DNA of 7,921 nucleotides. It comes from an uncultured bacterium. GTDB taxonomy: Bacteria > Planctomycetota > Phycisphaerae > Sedimentisphaerales > Anaerobacaceae. The translations under genes were made by a program, and so were the position numbers. The notes beneath the pieces were generated by a model. The model worked only from the letters and a program-made list of their open reading frames with translations, did no database searches and was not told where the DNA came from. This document shows positions 5,681-7,921 of the stretch, one piece after another. Within the stretch, counting starts at the first letter, position 1; each line of letters begins with the position of its first letter. Where the stretch lies: the NCBI GenBank assembly GCA_913009865.1, contig CAJVYK010000091.1, positions 1 through 7,921 on the forward strand, written 5' to 3'.

Positions 5681-5700
5681 GTGCCTGCGAAGGCAGGTAC
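5681..5700. repeat. Perfect short palindrome after the 156-aa gene
   Basis: GTGCCTGCGAAGGCAGGTAC folds as an eight-pair stem (one G-U) with loop GAAG. It starts 26 bases after the stop codon and is preceded by TCGTAT words (5659-5675) that also look repetitive. There is no T-run, so it is either a REP-like dispersed element or a processing site rather than a terminator. Confidence 0.5.
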
Positions 5701-5784
5701 CGCATCACATTTACACACCTAATCAAAATCAATCAAAAGCCAAAGTTTGGATTGCATTTAAGCGTGTAATTGCTACAATCAGTG

Positions 5785-5847
5785 AAACTACAGCAGAGAA
5801 GCTGTAGTTTCCTGCTTGCACAGGGCATGTCCCTTGCTTGACAAGGG
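5785..5847 (+). promoter_or_regulatory. Structured leader upstream of the GH10-like gene
   Basis: AAACTACAGC (5785-5794) and GCTGTAGTTT (5801-5810) form a perfect ten-bp hairpin with a six-base loop. It is followed by AGGG (5822-5825) able to pair with CCCT (5831-5834), and CCCTTG (5831-5836) able to pair with CAAGGG (5842-5847). The last two stems share CCCT and exclude each other. The whole lies 31-93 bases before the GTG start. It may be a cis-regulatory RNA switch or simply two adjacent palindromic repeats. No known riboswitch is recognised. Confidence 0.45.
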
Positions 5848-5877
5848 CAATGACAATACTAAACGTTAAGGGAAAAA

Positions 5878-7353
5878 GTGAAATTTCAGGTTTTTAAAAA
5901 TGGTAAGGTTGTCGATAAATTCGCACTGTGTGGTGCTTATCTTTTCGGAACTGACGGAATTGCCATTCGCCGAACGCATATTGCATTCAAAAACGGCCTT
6001 TTAGAGTGTAAAAAGCCAAATTCGGAAGCAGCGGGTCTGGCTTTGCTGTGGTCTATTGACGGTTTCGGTAGGGTGCTTTTACCGACAACTTGCCTGGCCG
6101 AAAGAAACCACCCATATAATTTGAATGTCGAGATGGCCCGGGCAAAGCTAATGCAAATCATTAACAGGCGAGAGGACTGGGCGTTTTTTAACAGCATAGA
6201 AGGACTGGAAGACATTTCCAAAGAGGCACAGGATTTGTTCATTCAGGCAATTCAAAACATCTCCGTACCACCGCTGGCGTCTAAATTAGCGGACGAATCA
6301 CTTAAGAAAGCCATAGTTTTTTCTGAAAAGCTGGCAACAAAACAGGCAGAGTCGCTTTTTGATGTAAGAGGCAAAAACCATGGCTTTGGCCGGGGCTGCC
6401 TTGGCTGCAAAATAGACCCTAAGCAGCTTGATAATGCCAGGTATGTCGAGAAGCTGCTCGAGTTGTTCGGCTTTGTAACGATACCGATAAACTGGGCTCA
6501 GATAGAATCTCATAAAGGTAGTTACGATTTTTCAACGGTTGACGCCTGCGTTGAGGTGCTTACTAAAAAGAAACTGGCAATCGGTGCAGGGCCTCTGCTT
6601 TGTTTCTCGAAAGAATATCTGCCCAAATGGCTGCTCTATGGCAAAGCCGGGTTTGAAAAGATTCGCGAAACTGCGTATCAATTCGTTTCAGAGACAGTTG
6701 CCAGATATGCGAGCAGTATTCGTGCGTGGGGCGTTGTAAGTGGTCTGAATATGTTTAATCATTTTGGGTTTAGCTTCGAGCAGGTTTTGGAAATGACCCG
6801 TGCAGCCAATATGGCCGTAAAACGGGAAAGCGACAGAGCTTTGAAGATAGTAGAAATTAGTAACCCCTGGGGCGAATATTACGCAACAACGCCTAATACC
6901 ATTCCGCCATTGGTCTATGTGGATATGGTAGTGCAGAGCGGAATTAATTTTGATGCGTTCGGACTGCAAATGCGATTTGGCAAAAATCAAGCTGGTATGC
7001 ACATTAGAGATATGATGCAGATATCGGCAGTTCTGGATTACTTTGGGCCTATAGCCAAGCCATTGTATATAACCGAGGTGGAAGTCCCGAGTCAAAATGG
7101 CGACGGTTTACACCAGCCCCAAGTCGCCGGTATATGGCACCAGGAGTGGGATCAATCCCGGCAGGAACGATGGATTGAGCAGTTTTATAAAATAGCGCTT
7201 AGCAAACCATTTGTTGACTCAGTAATATATTCGAACCTTACCGATATAGATGATAGCACCATAGCCAACAGCGGCCTGTTGACAGACCGGCTCGAATACA
7301 AAAAATCGTTTCGAACGCTGAAAAAATTACACAAGCTTATTTTCAGCCGATAA
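5878..7353 (+). CDS. GH10-like (xylanase-related) protein lacking the acid/base Glu
   Basis: A 491-aa protein. Residues about 185-491 follow the GH10 beta-xylanase barrel: INWAQIESHKGSYDFSTVD (205-223) matches the ..W..EP..G.Y.F..AD segment; GAGPLLCFSKEYLPKWL (236-252) matches RGHTLVWHSQLPSWV; IRAWGVVSGL (281-290) matches xWDVVNEA; FDAFGLQMRFG matches IDGIGLQSHFG; YITEVEV (397-403) matches ITELDI; and GLLTDRLEYKKSFRTLKKL matches the family's C-terminus. The nucleophile-type E400 is kept, but the Asn-Glu acid/base pair is S288-G289 and the WH and QSH histidines are lost. Ordinary xylanase activity is therefore doubtful. Residues 1-110 are an additional unrecognised region with conserved-looking blocks (SIDGFGRVLLPTTCLAERNH). 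There is no signal peptide, so it is probably cytoplasmic. The GTG start is the first possible one after an in-frame stop at 5860, with AAGGGA (5868-5873) close upstream. It could be a sugar-binding or structural pseudoenzyme, or a distinct hydrolase. Confidence 0.8.
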   Translation: MKFQVFKNGKVVDKFALCGAYLFGTDGIAIRRTHIAFKNGLLECKKPNSEAAGLALLWSIDGFGRVLLPTTCLAERNHPYNLNVEMARAKLMQIINRREDWAFFNSIEGLEDISKEAQDLFIQAIQNISVPPLASKLADESLKKAIVFSEKLATKQAESLFDVRGKNHGFGRGCLGCKIDPKQLDNARYVEKLLELFGFVTIPINWAQIESHKGSYDFSTVDACVEVLTKKKLAIGAGPLLCFSKEYLPKWLLYGKAGFEKIRETAYQFVSETVARYASSIRAWGVVSGLNMFNHFGFSFEQVLEMTRAANMAVKRESDRALKIVEISNPWGEYYATTPNTIPPLVYVDMVVQSGINFDAFGLQMRFGKNQAGMHIRDMMQISAVLDYFGPIAKPLYITEVEVPSQNGDGLHQPQVAGIWHQEWDQSRQERWIEQFYKIALSKPFVDSVIYSNLTDIDDSTIANSGLLTDRLEYKKSFRTLKKLHKLIFSR

Positions 7354-7425
7354 ACAAATCATTGCTTGTGGTTCGTATGGCACAATACGATATTGTCGGT
7401 AAACAGTATAAAAAAAGATGGACTT

Positions 7426-7785
7426 ATGCAACAATCCGATGCCGGGCAGAACAGGATTCAGTCGTTTGCATTTGTTATCGCTGTGTTTGTGTCTGTTTGC
7501 TTTTCTGTCGGTTTCGCAGTGTCAAGTCTGTCGGAGTATGGGCAATCGGGTGAAATTGAATTAGATGGGCAAATAAATCCGAATGATGCGGCCCCTGCTT
7601 CTCTGGTAAGATTGCCCGGTATAGGTGTGGGGCGGGCGGCAGCGATAGTGGCTTACCGCAAAAGTTTCAGCGAAAAAGCCGGCGGTAATAGTAGAGCCTT
7701 TCAAAATTGTGATGATTTGCAGAAGGTCAGGGGCATAGGGCCTAAAACGGTACAAAACATAAGCGAATATCTGAAGTTTGAATAG
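7426..7785 (+). CDS. ComEA-like helix-hairpin-helix protein, membrane anchored
   Basis: A 119-aa protein. A short polar N-terminus is followed by one hydrophobic segment (about 13-33, FAFVIAVFVSVCFSVGF), probably an uncleaved signal anchor, then a linker and a ComEA-type tandem HhH domain. Its first hairpin is LVRLPGIGVGRAAAIVAYR (60-78) and the second LQKVRGIGPKTVQNISEYL (98-116), preceded by INPNDAAPASL, which stands in for the usual VNLNTA..EL. Such domains bind DNA without sequence preference. In competent bacteria, ComEA receives DNA outside the inner membrane. No other competence genes are visible, and many unrelated secretion-linked proteins carry this domain, so a competence role is only possible. 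The frame extends to a TTG at 7366, but ATG at 7426 gives the compact anchor-plus-domain form; no strong Shine-Dalgarno supports either. It starts 72 bp after the GH10-like gene. A repeat follows directly after the stop. Confidence 0.85.
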   Translation: MQQSDAGQNRIQSFAFVIAVFVSVCFSVGFAVSSLSEYGQSGEIELDGQINPNDAAPASLVRLPGIGVGRAAAIVAYRKSFSEKAGGNSRAFQNCDDLQKVRGIGPKTVQNISEYLKFE

Positions 7786-7786
7786 T

Positions 7787-7810
7787 GCATAGGGTATAGC
7801 GGAAAAATGG
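7787..7810. repeat. Third copy of the GTATAGCG repeat, running into a start codon
   Basis: GCATAGGGTATAGCGGAAAAATGG matches GCATATAGCGTATAGCGAAAAATAG at 2372-2396 apart from a two-base gap and three substitutions. It begins two bases after the ComEA-like stop codon and includes the ATG (7807-7809) of the next gene. Confidence 0.55.
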
Positions 7811-7921
7811 ATGAGTGGGAAGTAAGTAAGCCGCTTGGGCAATGTTGTGGCAGCGGCAAAAAAATTGAGCCGGGCGAAGAATACTTTGCAGCACTTGTAG
7901 AAACCAGCGAAGGGTTGGCCC
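7807..7921 (+). CDS. Small Cys-Cys protein, N-terminal part (3' end missing)
   Basis: An ATG at 7807 opens a frame that stays open to the window edge: 38 full codons beginning MDEWEVSKPLGQCCGSGKKI and going on through EPGEEYFAAL to VETSEGLA. C13-C14 followed by GSGKKIEPGEEY resembles a metal-binding knuckle of the kind (C..C/G..I..GE.Y) that starts small zinc-ribbon-like proteins. I recall similar starts in planctomycete hypothetical proteins but can give no function. Coding is supported by the low-bias, soluble-looking composition and the position directly after the ComEA-like gene on the same strand, 21 bases after its stop. The Shine-Dalgarno is weak (GCGGA, five bases before the ATG), and the upstream sequence is the repeat described at 7787-7810. 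The missing C-terminal part would be needed to tell whether a second cysteine pair exists. Confidence 0.65.
   Translation, partial: MDEWEVSKPLGQCCGSGKKIEPGEEYFAALVETSEGLA

Noticed and set aside
6688..7095. A 135-codon minus-strand open frame inside the GH10-like gene
   Set aside because: Antisense shadow of a well-aligned barrel domain; no ribosome site or motif.
7362..7553. A 63-codon plus-strand frame overlapping the ComEA-like gene start
   Set aside because: Cys/Val-rich out-of-frame translation of the ComEA-like membrane segment; no ribosome site.

Overview
The window looks like one contig from a Planctomycetes genome, probably class Phycisphaerae. This rests on recognition, not a search. 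The signs are a STAS/RsbW-type pair with divergent motifs, the style of the short partial gene at the right edge, a GH10-like protein without its acid/base motif, and intergenic spaces full of word-like short repeats that I associate with this group. Both ends cut through genes. The first ten bases match the 3' end of the standard Illumina adapter, so the left edge is probably a true contig end with untrimmed adapter.

Left part (1-2910). A truncated, unrecognised gene is followed on the minus strand by a decarboxylating isocitrate dehydrogenase. Next come a plus-strand tRNA-Lys(UUU), a minus-strand MazG-like pyrophosphohydrolase, and a minus-strand Rrf2-family regulator with no cysteines. rrf2 is transcribed toward mazG, and the 158 bp between them hold a composite inverted repeat. 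A palindrome and possible promoter lie just upstream of rrf2.

Right part (3271-7921), all on the plus strand. It starts with a good sigma70-like promoter (TTGACA, 17 bp, TAGGAT). The order is a STAS anti-sigma antagonist, an RsbW-type anti-sigma/kinase, a lipoprotein PGRP/T7-lysozyme-type amidase, an unrecognised 156-aa alpha/beta protein, a 491-aa protein with a new N-terminal region and a degenerate GH10 barrel, a membrane-anchored ComEA-like helix-hairpin-helix protein, and the start of a small Cys-Cys protein. The first two genes form a partner-switching module; no cognate sigma factor or PP2C phosphatase is present. Whether the later genes belong to the same regulon is inference from order and strand only.

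The most interesting items are the GH10-like protein, which lacks the acid/base Glu but keeps the nucleophile-type Glu; the leader upstream of it, with a perfect 10-bp hairpin and two mutually exclusive stems; a repeat family whose copies abut the 5' ends of two unrelated genes; and the isocitrate dehydrogenase with NADP-type cofactor residues. Several start codons were moved inward from the longest open frame because of Shine-Dalgarno position or homology.
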